A stretch of 64,000 nucleotides of DNA from Hippasteria phrygiana (GCA_037893225.1 JAZGUH010000377.1:535542-599541), one strand, 5' to 3'; shown: positions 13,651 to 25,449, counted from the first letter of the stretch. The notes: generated by a model not told the origin, from the letters alone. A program made the numbers and translations.

Positions 13651-13825
13651 TATGTAACTTAATTTGTACAATCCACAGGTATTGGGATATATACTTTAGA
13701 TGTCATCAAAATTTGAAAAAGAAACATTTTAAAGGTACGATCCGACTTCCCATTTGATGAAATCAAGGCGAAAAATACCGTGTCAGTGGCGTGCATGCGC
13801 TTGAAAATGCCAGCATACGAATTAA

Positions 13826-14153
13826 TCGGGACGGATCAAGGGGGGGGGAAACAATCCCCCATCCCCACCCCTGCTCGTTGCCAATTTTTTTTTGATTAGT
13901 GCATTTTTTGCTTGTAGGGGCCTATGCATACATTTTGAAACCCCAAAATGCATAGGGGTACGATTTCGCGTTTACGAGTAAGAACAAAACAAATATGGCG
14001 GCGCCACCAACGTCGGCAAAGAGTAACTGATCCCCCCCCCTCCCCCCCCCCCTCCCCCCCCCCCCGGAAAATTTTATACGGAAGCGAAAACATTTGGGGG
14101 GTCCAAAAAATTCCAACCGCACCCCAACCCCGCAAAAATCATGGATCAGCCCC
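13826..14153. mobile_element. Probable small hAT-like insertion in the right arm
   Basis: The ~228-bp unit is interrupted between ...GAATTAAT and AAGTTGACAATTTGG. The inserted block starts CGGGACGGATCAAGGGG and ends with the complement of CAGGGGCTGATCCATG, a CAGGGG..GATCC terminus typical of hAT MITEs. It is rich in poly-C/poly-G. No exact target-site duplication was found. Confidence 0.4.
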
Positions 14154-14914
14154 TGAAGTTGACAATTTGGAACGTTTATACAGGGTATGTAAATTCATTG
14201 GTACAATATACAGGTTTTGTAGGATGTATTTAATAACTTCTGCAAAAAAGAAAAAGGTCATAAAAATGACCGATAACGATTTGAAAAATGGGATCCGGCT
14301 GCCGGTTTGAAAAATATGGTCGAAAAACACTATTTCCGTTCCCACGGTGTATTACGTGCGTATATACGCTTGAAAAGGCCAAAAACAATGAAGTTGTCAT
14401 TTCAAAACTGTTTGGGTTATGTAACTTCATTTGTACAATATACAGGTTGTAGGATATATTTAATAACTTCTCCAAACAAAAGTAGTAAAAATGACAGATA
14501 ACGATTTTAAAGGTAGGATCCGGCTTCCCCCTTTGATGATATAAGGTCGGAAAAAAACGAGTGTGTAACGTTTCCATGCATTACGTGCGTACGCTTGAAA
14601 AGGCCAAAAGAAGTTGTCATTTATGAACTGTTTGGGGTATGTTACTTCGTTTTGACAATAAACATGTACTGTAGGATATATTTCATAACTTCTGCAAAAA
14701 GAACAAATCCATAAAAAGACAGATAACGATTTTAAAGGTAGGATCCGGCTTTCCTCTTTGATGATGGTCGAAAAAAACGAGTGTGTAAAACGTTTCCATG
14801 CATTACGTGCGTACGCTTGAAAAGGCCAAAATGAAGTTGTCATTTATGAACTGTTCGGGGGTATGTTACTTCGTTTTGACAATAAACATGTACTGTAGGA
14901 TATATTTCATAACT

Positions 14915-15347
14915 AGGCAGATTCACGTGAACCGGCGTTGGCAGCGCTATTTGCGGTACCCAATCTTCTGTCAGCACTGTGACCAGCTTATAATTTGTTT
15001 TTATTTAGTTTTTGATCATTTATTGGCAAATAATTGGTGTTTGTTAATTGTTACTATTTTAAATGACTCCTACAATTATATTTATATTGATAACAAATTG
15101 ATATGAAATAAATGAGGCTCACGTTTTCAATTAAAAAATGTAGCAATTGGCAATATGGTCACAACTTTTTAACTAAAATTGGCCTCCAAAATGACCCAAA
15201 ATTTTAATCAACAAAAATCCATAACTTTGCACAGGGTTAACCTTTCATGACCATTTACCCCTCATTTTATTTCTAATTTTTTACTCTTTCCAGTGATATA
15301 ATATTTAAAAGGATTGAAGCAACTTGAAATTTTCCTGAATCTGCCTA
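14915..15347. mobile_element. 433-bp MITE with 8-bp target-site duplication
   Basis: TCATAACT at 14907-14914 is repeated exactly at 15348-15355. Between them the ends are AGGCAGATTCA at the left and its complement TGAATCTGCCT(A) at the right. The neighbouring array units show the empty site (TTTCATAACTTCTGC), confirming the insertion. An 8-bp duplication is typical of the hAT superfamily. No transposase is encoded; the short frames in its AT-rich body are incidental. Confidence 0.85.
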
Positions 15348-17250
15348 TCATAACTTCTGCAAAAAGAAAAAATCCATAAAAAAGACAGATAACGATATTA
15401 AAGGTAGGATCCGGCTTCCCGTTTTGATGAGATTATGGTCGGGGAAAAAACTGTGTACGTTTCCATGCATTACGTGCGTACGCTTGAAAAGGCCAAAATG
15501 AAGTTGTCATTTAAAAACTGTTCGGGGGTATGTAACTTCATTTTTACAAATAACGCTATGATAGGATATATTTAATAAATTCTGCCAAAAGAAAAAATTC
15601 CATAAAAAAGACAGATAACGATTTTAAAGGTAGGATCCGGATGCCCGATTTGATGAGATACGGTCGAAAAAAATAATGTGTCCGTCTCTGTGCATTATAC
15701 GTGCATGCGCTTGACAATGGCAACATGAAATTGTCAATTAAGAACTGTTCGGAGGTATATTTCTTCATTTGTACAATATAAAAGTGTGGTTGGGTATCTT
15801 TTATACATTATGTCCAAAGAACAAGTCCGAAAAATGACAGATAACGATTTTAAAGGTAGGATCCGGCTTCCCTCTTTGATGAGATATGGTCGAAAAACTG
15901 TGTAACGTTTCCGGTTCCATGCATTGCCTGCGTACGCTTGAAAAGGCCAAAATGAAGTTGTCATTTAAGAACTGTTCAGAGGTATATTTCTTCATTTGTA
16001 CAATATAAAAGTGTGGTTGGGTATCTTTTATACATTATGTCCAAAGAACAAGTCCGAATAATGACAGATAACGATTTTAGAAGAAGGATCCGGCTGCCCG
16101 CTTTGATAAAATACAGTCGAAAAATACTTTGTACGTGGCCGTACATTACGTATACGTGCGTGCGATTGAAAATGCCATCGCGAAGTTGTCAAGTTGGAAT
16201 TGTTAGGGACCGGTGGTATGTACCTTTATTTGTCTAATGTACAGGTATTGTAGGATATATTTTACACATTCTGTCAAAAGAACAAGTCCAAAAAATGACA
16301 GATAACGTTTTCAAAAGGAGGATCCGGCTTCCCTCTTTGATGAGATACGGTCGAAAAAAATAATGTGTCCGTCTCTAGTGCAATATACGTGCATGCGCTT
16401 GACAATGGCAACATGAAATTGTCAATTAAGAACTGTTCAGAGGTATATTTCTTCATTTTGTACAATATAAAAGTGTGGTTGGGTATTTTGTATACATTAT
16501 GTCCAAAGAACAAGTCCGAATAATGACAGATAACGATTTTAGAAAAAGGATCCGGCTGCCCGCTTTGATAAAATACGGTCGAAAAATAATGTGTACGTGG
16601 CCTGTGGCCATGTATTACGTACATACGTGCGTGCAGAAATTGCCAACGCAAAGTTTATATTTAGAACTGTTTGGGGGCACATGTAACTTCATTATTAAAA
16701 TATACGGTATGGTATGATATATTTAATAACGTTTGTAAAAAGAACAAGTCAGGAAAACAAAAGAGAACGATTTTAAAGGTAGGATCCGGATGCCCGTTTT
16801 AATGAGATACGGTCGAATCAATTGTTCTTGGCCGTCTATTACGTATAGTGAGCACACACGTACATGTACGTACGCAGACTGACCGTTCCGTCCTCGGTGT
16901 TGTTTCGGCGCGGGGAGATCACCGGTGTGCAAACAATAGGTAACTGACTTTATTAGCGCCCTCTATACTGTACTGCTGTATTTGTGCAGCAAGCTAGCGT
17001 TGCGTGTCGGGGTATTACGGCCTTCGAAAACTGAAATGTTCTGGTTAAATATAACCTTTCCTTCGGTGTTTTGTATACCTAAAAGCAATTTACGTGTATT
17101 CTAATGTTATTTCTGTGATTGATTTCCTTTTTACAATCAATCAATCATTTTAAATGGTGGATCCGACTAGGTCCGACTAGGTCCGACAGGATCCGACTTT
17201 TACCAACCTCCCTAGTACAACGTCAACACTGCCTCCTTTCCAATTCTTAA

Positions 17251-17400
17251 AACGGCCACCAAAATACTAGATACGCCACCTAAGATACCAGTACAGTTCC
17301 AGGAACTAAGATGCGTGGTACTAAGGTTTACTTACGATCCGGATGAAAAGAGAAGTTTTCCGTTCCGTTCAAGTTAGACATGTTAGAGGGGCACCCGTCA
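17251..17400 (+). repeat. Fragment related to the 27.35-28.38 kb element
   Basis: The block ACGGCCACCAAAATACTAG plus ATACGCCACC, followed by a GGTACTAAGGTTTACTTA-like stretch, matches 27493-27610 in the same orientation and the right arm of that element in inverted orientation. It is a partial, decayed copy abutting the foldback element. Confidence 0.6.
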
Positions 17401-17415
17401 TCCCGTACTCCTAGA

Positions 17416-17446
17416 ACTATGAGGTTCCTGACATGAACCTCATAGG
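17416..17446. repeat. Short perfect hairpin
   Basis: CTATGAGGTTC and GAACCTCATAG form an 11-bp perfect stem around a ~9-nt loop. It has no known role and may be a transposon remnant. Confidence 0.6.
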
Positions 17447-17758
17447 AAGACGCCGATTTTTCCCATAGGCTAGTACAGCAAGAATAAGAACGTCATTTCC
17501 ATGCAACACGAGTCTACATTTTTCGCCGTGAATTACTTCATGGCTGCCCCCCAAAAAAATAATATGCCGCATTTACCTCCTCACCTCGGTTGCGCCAAGT
17601 CAATTTTCGCCTGAAACGGGTCCAATTTGCGGGAAAAAAAGAAAAAAAAATGCAGTCGTTCCGAAGCGATCACACACGCACACCATCGATTAAGCCGCAC
17701 GCACGAAGCTCCTGTTTTGCGGGGGGCCGTGGGTCGGTCAAGTCATGATTATTCATCG

Positions 17759-17889
17759 AAAATTCGAAGCGCGGTACGGCAGGCAACTGCCGCGTGTCCG
17801 TTATATACCGTCTGCATGCATTGCCTGTCGTCGCAGACGGTATATAACGGACACGCGGCAGTTGCCTGCCGTACCGCGCTTCGAATTTT
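17759..17889. repeat. Perfect 57-bp inverted repeat (hairpin), 17-nt loop
   Basis: Positions 17759-17815 are exactly complementary to 17833-17889, around a 17-nt loop. The arms are GC-rich and contain the GCGGTACGGCAGGCAAC and CGTTATATACCG motifs. No mismatch was found, so the structure is young or maintained. It ends about 10 bp before the 200-bp satellite at 17900. Confidence 0.95.
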
Positions 17890-17899
17890 AAATGTTAAA

Positions 17900-20800
17900 T
17901 TAAGCGGCTATTTGGAGCAGAAGCCATTCTTGGAATAGGCCCTTGCTGAAATTAAGTGTGCCCAGGAAGGTGGGAATTATGAATATGAAAGAAAAATATG
18001 AATATTCCAAAACATGTGCGGTACACTTTCTCTCAAAGACGGCATTCCACCCGAAACTCTTAATAACGCATTTCCAAATTCTCTTAAAAATTGTCCGTCT
18101 TTAAGCGGCTAATTGGAGCAGAAGCCATTCTTGGAATAGGCCCTTGCTGAAATTAAGTGTGCCCAGGAAGGTGGGAATTATGAATATGAAAGAAAAATAT
18201 GAATTTTCCAAAACATGTGCGGTACACTTTCTCTCAAAGACGGCATTCCACCCGAACCTACAATACCGCATTTCCAAATTTTCTTAAAAATGGTCCGTCT
18301 TTAAGCGGCTAATTGGAGCAGAAGCCATTCTTGGAATAGGCCCTTGCTGAAATTAAGTGTGCCCAGGAAGGTGGGAATTATGAATATGAAAGAAAAATAT
18401 GAATATTCCAAAACATGTGCGGTACACTTTCTTTCAAAGACGGCATTTCACCCGAACTCCAAATACCGCATTTTCAAATATTCTGGGAAAATGGTCCGTC
18501 TTTAAGCGGCTAATTGGAGCAGAAGCCATTCTTGGAATAGGCCCTTGCTGAAATTAAGTGTGCCCAGGAAGGTGAGAATTATGAATATGAAAGAAAAATA
18601 TGAATTTTCCAAAACATGTGCGGTACACTTTCTTTCAAAGACGGCATTTCACCCGAACTCCAAATACCGCATTTTCAAATATTCTGGAAAATGGTCCGTC
18701 TTTAAGCGGCCAATTGGAGCAGAAGCCATTCTTGGAATAGGCCCTTGCTGAAATTAAGTGTGCCCAGGAAGGTGGGAATTATGAATATGAAAGAAAAATG
18801 TGAATATTCCAAAACATGTGCGGTACACTTTCTCTCAAAGACGGCATTCCACCCGAAACTCTTAATAACGCATTTTCAAATGTTCTGAAAAATGGTCCGT
18901 CTTTAAGCGGCTAATTGGAGCAGAAGCCATTCTTGGAATAGGCCCTTGCTGAAATTAAGTGTGCCCAGGAAGGTGAGAATTATGAATATGAAAGAAAAAT
19001 ATGAATTTTCCAAAACGTGTGCGGTACACTTTCTTTCAAAGACGGCATTTCACCCGAACTCCAAATACCGCATTTTCAAATATTCTGGGAAAATGGTCCG
19101 TCTTTAAGCGGCTAATTGGAGCAGAAGCCATTCTTGGAATAGGCCCTTGCTGAAATTAAGTGTGCCCAGGAAGGTGAGAATTATGAATATGAAAGAAAAT
19201 TGTGAATTTTCCAAAACATGTGCGGTACACTTTCTCTCAAAGACGGCATTTCACCCGAAACTCCAAATACCGCATTTTGAAATTTTCTTAAAAATGGTCC
19301 GTCTTTAAGCGGCTAATTGGAGCAGAAGCCATTCTTGGAATAGGCCCTTGCTGAAATTAAGTGTGCCCAGGAAGGTGAGAATTAGGAATATGAAAGAAAA
19401 ATATGAATTTTCCAAAACATGTGCGGTACACTTTCTCTCAAAGACGGAATTCCACCCGAACTCCAAATACCGCATTTTGAAATTTTCTTAAAAATGGTCC
19501 GTCTTTAAGCGGCCAATTGAAGCAGAAGCCATTCTTGGAATAGGCCCTTGCTGAAATTAAGTGTGCCCAGGAAGGTGGGAATTATGAATATGAAAGAAAA
19601 ATATGAATTTTCCAAAACATGTTCGGTACACTTTTTCTCAAAGACGGCATTCCACCCGAAACTCTTAATAACGCATTTTAAAATGTTCTGAAAAATGGTC
19701 CGCCTTTAAGCGGCTATTTGGAGCAGAAGCCATTCTTGGAATAGGCCCTTGCTGAAATTAAGTGTGCCCAGGAAGGTGGGAATTATGAATATGAAAGAAA
19801 AATATGAATATTCCAAAACATGTGCGGTACACTTTCTCTCAAAGACGGTATTCCAAATACCGCATTTCCAAATTCTCTTAAAAATTGTCCGTCTTTAAGC
19901 GGCTAATTGGAGCAGAAGCCATTCTTGGAATAGGCCCTTGCTGAAATTAAGTGTGCCCAGGAAGGTGGGAATTATGAATATGAAAGAAAAATATGAATAT
20001 TCCAAAACATGTGCGGTACACTTTCTCTCAAAGACGGCATTTCACCCGAAACTCCAAATACCGCATTTTGAAATTTTCTTAAAAATGGTCCGTCTTTAAG
20101 CGGCTAATTGGAGCAGAAGCCATTCTTGGAATAGGCCCTTGCTGAAATTAAGTGTGCCCAGGAAGGTGAGAATTAGGAATATGAAAGAAAAATATGAATT
20201 TTCCAAAACATGTGCGGTACACTTTCTCTCAAAGACGGAATTCCACCCGAACTCCAAATACCGCATTTTGAAATTTTCTTAAAAATGGTCCGTCTTTAAG
20301 CGGCCAATTGAAGCAGAAGCCATTCTTGGAATAGGCCCTTGCTGAAATTAAGTGTGCCCAGGAAGGTGGGAATTATGAATATGAAAGAAAAATATGAATT
20401 TTCCAAAACATGTGCGGTACACTTTTTCTCAAAGACGGCATTCCACCCGAAACTCTTAATAACGCATTTTCAAATGTTCTGAAAAATGGTCCGCCTTTAA
20501 GCGGCTATTTGGAGCAGAAGCCATTCTTGGAATAGGCCCTTGCTGAAATTAAGTGTGCCCAGGAAGGTGGGAATTATGAATATGAAAGAAAAATATGAAT
20601 ATTCCAAAACATGTGCGGTACACTTTCTCTCAAAGACGGTATTCCAAATACCGCATTTCCAAATTCTCTTAAAAATTTTCCGTCTTTAAGCGGCTAATTG
20701 GAGCAGAAGCCATTCTTGGAATAGGCCCTTGCTGAAATTAAGTGTGCCCAGGAAGGTGGGAATTATGAATATGAAAGAAAAATATGAATATTCCAAAACA

Positions 20801-21218
20801 TGTGCGGTACACTTTCTCTCAAAGACGGCATTCCACCCGAAACTCTTAATAACGCATTTTCAAATGTTCTGAAAAATGGTCCGCCTTTACGTGGCTAATT
20901 GGAGCAGAAGCCATTCTTGGAATAGGCCCTTGCTGAAATTAAGTGTGCCCAGGAAGGTGAGAATTATGAATATGAAAGAAAAATATGAATTTTCCAAAAC
21001 ATGTGCGGTACACTTTCTCTCAAAGACGGCATTCCACCCGAACTACAATACCGCATTTCCAAATTTTCTTAAAAATGGTCCGTCTTTAAGCGGCTAATTG
21101 GAGCAGAAGCCATTCTTGAAATAGGCCCTTGCTGAAACTAAGTGTGCCCAGGAAGGTGGGAATTATGAATATGAAAGAAAAATGTGAATTTTCCAAAACA
21201 TGTGCGGTACACTTTCTT
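17900..21218 (+). repeat. Satellite array, 17 copies of a 200-bp unit
   Basis: Unit starts (TTTAAGCGGCTAATTGGAGC) recur about every 200 bp from ~17900 to ~21086, with two shortened units (~190 bp). Copies are roughly 90-98% alike. Because 200 is not a multiple of 3, the reading frame shifts at each unit and no long ORF results, so it is non-coding. A four-unit block of 791 bp (around 19301-20091) is repeated at 20092-20882, marked by shared variants ATTAGGAATATG, GGCCAATTGAAGC and the shortened ACGGTATTCC unit. This is a higher-order repeat made by unequal exchange. Confidence 0.95.
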
Positions 21219-23000
21219 TTAAACAGAAGCTATTGTGCTGAGCCGAAAGGAATTGATGTAGAGAAGCTTTTGAAATGGGCCCTCGCGAATTGACAAATTA
21301 TTTCATAAAAAATACACATAAAATAGCGTTCTGTATAATATGTACAGCTTTGCCTATACCTATTCTGAAAATTCAAGCAAAATTGGTTTGTAATTTCTTG
21401 ATATTTTTCGAAAATTCGTTGCCTGAATCCAGTGATTTCATAAAAAAAAAGAACTCCTTTTGTCGGATGGATTCTAGTTTTCTATATGCGGCTGCTCTGA
21501 TCGGGCGAATCGCGGGCCCTATTGCGAATCGCGGGCTGAATCGCGGGCTGAATCGCAGGCTGAATCGCGTGCTGAATCTCGGGCTAGCTTCCGCCAGGTT
21601 GCCAACCTATAACTTATTGTTTACATCGGCGAGTATCTAGACCCTGTCCAAAGGCATTACTTAAAAATTAGAAATGGGGCCAGTCTGGAGGGTATCATGT
21701 TTTAATGGGCTTGTTCTAAAATGTTAAATTAGCAGGAAAAAAGGTTCTCCTAAGAAATCTTTTTGTAACTATATTTTGAAAAAAAATTAATAGTTACATT
21801 TAAACACCTATATGCCGCAAATATATTTTCTTAGTTTTGTATATTAAATACCATCCAAATAATATTGATAACAGCGCCACCAACAGTTTAATCTGAGCCA
21901 ACCAAAAGTTAGAAGTGCCACCCCTCACGCGTCACAGATGTCATCGTGCAATTTTTGTTTTACACAGGGTCTACGAAGCATAAATGAATGTTCACCTTGT
22001 TTTGTAGCTTTAAACACACCAACAATATTCTGGGCAACATGTTACAGAAGAATTTCCAAATACCAAGATTATTGTCTCAGAATCTCAGAAAGTTGACTGG
22101 ATATCGCCGCTAGGCATCATCATCCAGTTAAAACCATGGAGGAATTTCTCTATGTTAAAACTATACATCACGATTTCCATCATGCATGGTAAACCATGTC
22201 ACAGATAGAGAGCAAAAGTACGTACGTGTAGGGTCTGTATGGGTTCGCGACTGAAACAAAAATTCCTTTTTTTTTTAATGAACTAAACATGTTAAAACAA
22301 ATTGCCAAATTACTTCAACCGACTTAGAAAGTAGAATGTGCAAATAATGCAAAAACAAAGGAACAAACGTGATTGTTTCTGACTGTCCTTTTTTTTTTTC
22401 TATTACATGTAGTCCTACCGCGACCAATTCACTTCTGGACTAATAAAATAATATCAATCGGTCTGTAAAATATGTATTTTGAAGATTTTTGAGCTGGGTC
22501 CGTGCGGACGGTAGGCCTATCCAATTCTAATATCTACATTCAGTGTAGGGCAATTTGATATTTTTACAATGAGTACTGGGTCACAAAACACTGCCAAGCA
22601 CATTTTTGGGAGTGACCGTCTTAAAAAAGTAAGGCAACATTAATGTTCGTTTAAAAGTGAAGTGTTTTGTTTTCATAATAGGAAATCTGTTTTCAGTCAG
22701 TGCACGGATATACCGACTTTAATTATTTTTGCAGCGCGTATATGAATTCTGTGGGTTTCAGATTTTTCAATAGTTTAGGCTTGAGGTTTGCACAGGGAAG
22801 ACGCCAGGGTTTTTTCTTTGATCCAGCAAGCAAATTCACTCTTATAGACATAATACAATGTATGAGTGTCGTTTCCATCCAGTTAATATGATAATGATTC
22901 TGTTGATCTAAATTATGACCTATAAGAAATTCTGTTGAGCTAAATCATGAATTAATTAAGACCCAGTTATTGAGGATTACTTTTACTTTTTTTCTTTTTC
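21219..23000. other. Intergenic DNA with a small minisatellite
   Basis: Apart from the 12-bp minisatellite at 21505-21590 nothing coding was recognised. The ORF spanning 21275-21640 runs through that minisatellite and resembles no known family. Confidence 0.5.
21505..21590 (+). repeat. 12-bp minisatellite
   Basis: About six to seven copies of GAATCGCGGGCT with substitutions, encoding an incidental NRGL repeat. Confidence 0.85.
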
Positions 23001-23007
23001 GTTTCAG

Positions 23008-23144
23008 TGAACACTTAAATGGGTGTCAAAAACGTCAATGAACGTGATACCACCATACCCATGAAAAATGTTAATGAGGCAAACGAACCTGTTAAAAAGA
23101 AGTCCAAACCCTTTGAACATAACGCTCAGGCTGAGATTGAAGGT
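23008..23144 (+). CDS. Exon-like segment, possible first coding exon of an unidentified gene
   Basis: A long pyrimidine tract ending TTTCAG (23001-23007) precedes TGAACACTTAA and an ATG at 23019. The frame from that ATG is open for 42 codons (MGVKNVNERDTTIPMKN..., Lys/Glu/Asn-rich and probably soluble) and reaches GGT followed by GTGAGT, a strong splice donor at 23145; a donor two bases earlier is also possible. Balanced codon use, a good acceptor, a start codon and a good donor together suggest a genuine 5' coding exon. No domain is recognised and no following exon was found in the next several kb, so the rest of the gene may lie beyond a long transposon-filled intron, or the exon may be a relic. 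Confidence 0.4.
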
Positions 23145-23149
23145 GTGAG

Positions 23150-23947
23150 TTTTTGCAATTTTAACGTTTCCTCAGTTCGGAAAAATTTATGAAGCTACGC
23201 GTCGACTAAAACCAAATCAACTGACGAAAATTCGAAATTCCTTAGGTTAATCATTATCGTCGCGACGAATGTGATACTTTGAAGTGGCAAAAGTGTGTGG
23301 CCCGCACTAAATGAAAAATAAAAGAAGAAATCAAACAAGTAATAATTATGACATTATACGCATTCCCAGATGAATTGGACAAATTAGTTCGTCTAAACGC
23401 CGATCAGTTCAGGCCGGACGGACGGACGCCCCGACGGCCCGACGGGGGGATGGATATATTTTATTATCGTCAACTTGGATTGGCAATCATTCTGTTGTAT
23501 GGTGATTATATGCGCCATACTTCAACGTTATGTAAAGCCTCATTGAAAGTCCCCCCCCCCCCCCCCCCCGCACCCCCTCCCCCCCCCCCCCCCCCCCGCC
23601 CCCTGAAACTATTTACAAGTTTTTCTCAGTACTTTTTCTGACATGTTTTATTTTAACCAAAAACCTACTTTTTGTTAATTTGGGCGTCTGCAAATTCTTC
23701 AAAAAGGTTTAAATTATTCTTGGTTGATTTCGCATTATCTAATGCACATAAAGATTCACCATTATTGTCGGTCCCAAAGAATTCGATATTTGCAAAGTAA
23801 TTATTTTATGGGTGGGCCTATTCGTTTGACGGTCTCTTTAACAGTGAACAACTTTTGTATCGCTAGAAAAATTAGCAAAAAATACATTACTTTTCAAGGT
23901 GAAACTCGAAAGAGCACTGAAAATATCTTTGCACATCCATAAAAAAA
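23150..23947. other. Intergenic or intronic DNA with poly-C tracts
   Basis: It holds a GGACGGACGG-type GC-rich patch near 23412-23450 and two long poly-C tracts (about 23550-23569 and 23579-23597). No exon was recognised. Confidence 0.5.
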
Positions 23948-24389
23948 TAAACTTAGTACCATTTGCTTTTGCTGTAATTTTGAGAAATAAATGGATTTGG
24001 GGTTAGTATTTTAGCGTGCTAGCAAATACTGTAGTACATGTACTGACCTATTTAAATTTTTGTGCGCATAGATGCTGGGAAAACAGACAGAACAAGTTGT
24101 AGTCTTCTTGGGCCCTGGCTATACTATAGACAAAACGCAGCAATTTATAGACGGTATAGGGATTATCAGGTCGGGACTATTCCAACGATTGTCGGCCGTC
24201 GGACAATCGTTCGAAAACGATATAAATGCACGGTCCACTTTTCTTGACAAAACGACAGCACATCAGGCACGTGCCATCATTATTTCACATGATGCTTGAG
24301 ACTGCTATTTTATTACAGTAAAGTACGGTATTTCGTAATAATTCAGTAGGTTGCTTTTTGAAGTGTGTAAATTGTTGTATACCTTTAAA
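23948..24389 (+). repeat. Diverged dispersed repeat, copy 2
   Basis: Partner of 441-882 in the same orientation about 23.5 kb away, matching along ~440 bp with many substitutions. It is followed by an (AAAAC)n-like microsatellite (24385-24425). Confidence 0.7.
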
Positions 24390-25216
24390 CAAAACAAAAC
24401 AAACCAAAACAAAACAAACAAAAACAATTAGCGTACAGTTGCGGTAAATTGGTTTTTGTCCATGATGAACTATGCCTTAGAGGACAGTCGAGAGGGGGGG
24501 GGGGGGGGGGGGGGGGTGAAGTTGCGACTTTGCCAGGGGTGCGAAGCAGTGGTAGCTGCATACAGAGGCTAAAGTGACTTTCCCTAGGCGCTCAAGCTGC
24601 CCGAAAACTCTCGCACATTCAACTACATTTCTCGATGATTTAAACTTATTAATATTGTATATATGGAAATTCGGCCAAAAAAACCCACAAACTTGTGCTG
24701 CCCTGAAATGGGAAAAATGGGAGGGAGGGTCGGTCGGTCTATTTTTTTTTACCATCCATGAAAACAATACTACAGGCAAAAGTAAGCTAAAAGTGAGATG
24801 GCGAAATGGACGATTGTACCAGCTGTATTTATAAAGACTGATTTTAATAAAACTTGTGCGGGAAAAAGTGAGACTTTTGTGACTTTAAGTTAGGGTCGGT
24901 CGGGTGGGGCAACACAACTATTTTTTGGCCTTCTATTACACGAGGGCCAATCGGACTAATTAAAGCATATCCACAGGCCTATTGTACAGCAAGGCCTACT
25001 GTGCGTGAACCAGTCTAATTGTGTGAAACTAAATGTTATGACAACATTCAGCACCTGTACCCGATTCCCCCACCCTCCCAGCACCCCTTCTACACCCCAC
25101 CCAACCCAATGTTGGGAAGTGACTGAAAACCCCTTTTGGCGTACGTGTAATATTGCCAAAACCACCAATCCCGACGTACGTCCAGCTGCAGGTGGAACCG
25201 AGAAGTCCGCCGGTGG

Positions 25217-25249
<33 letters not shown>

Positions 25250-25449
25250 GAATATTTTCCCAAACGACATCCGAATGGGTTAACGCTATGAGGTTTCGGA
25301 CTTGACCTTTTTTTTTTTTGTAAATCCTCCGGAGCCACATATTAGGAGAAAAGAATGAATTCGAACGTAATGAAATTCCGGACTTTATTTCCCTTTTAAA
25401 AAATCCCCCAAAGCTGAAAATTAAAAAAATAAAACAAAATGGTAACATT
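24390..25449. other. Intergenic DNA with poly-G tracts, no gene recognised
   Basis: Poly-G runs at about 24496-24516 and 25210-25248 create Gly- or Pro-rich reading frames in several phases. None shows a domain, a start context or splice sites, and they are treated as artefacts of the homopolymers. Confidence 0.5.

Larger units (their letters stand above)
13651..16830 (-). repeat. Right-arm tandem array, ~11-13 units of ~228 bp
   Basis: The same unit as the left-arm array in inverted orientation, with unit boundaries (GGTCGAAAAA) near 14311, 14546, 14767, 15437, 15661, 15888, 16116, 16349, 16577 and 16810. Each unit carries AGATAACGATTTTAAAGGTAGGATCCGGCT-like sequence and a CATTACGTGCGTACGCTTG-like block. 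Two insertions interrupt the array (13826-14153 and 14915-15347). Open frames here are repeat-derived. Confidence 0.75.
7757..17216. mobile_element. ~9.5-kb foldback-type element with satellite-built inverted arms
   Basis: The outer ~1.2 kb on the left (7757-8994) matches in inverted orientation the outer ~1.0 kb on the right (16182-17216), including a short reading frame that is identical on opposite strands (8030-8239 and 16723-16932). Both outer tips carry short direct repeats of GTCGGACCTA/GTCGGATCC type. Inside them the arms are tandem arrays of ~225-230-bp units, about 4 on the left and about 11-13 on the right. The internal 8995-13650 stretch has no recognisable transposase. The architecture is that of foldback elements such as Drosophila FB and sea urchin TU; membership of either family is inference. 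Confidence 0.75.

Noticed and set aside
13896..14843. ORFs of 115-127 codons on both strands in the foldback right arm
   Set aside because: They run through ~228-bp repeat units and an inserted MITE, and are not conserved in frame between units.
17900..21218. Possible THAP-like zinc finger (TCAVHF) encoded in the 200-bp satellite
   Set aside because: Only the C-x2-H-F part fits. The first Cys pair and spacing are absent, and the 200-bp period shifts frame at each unit.
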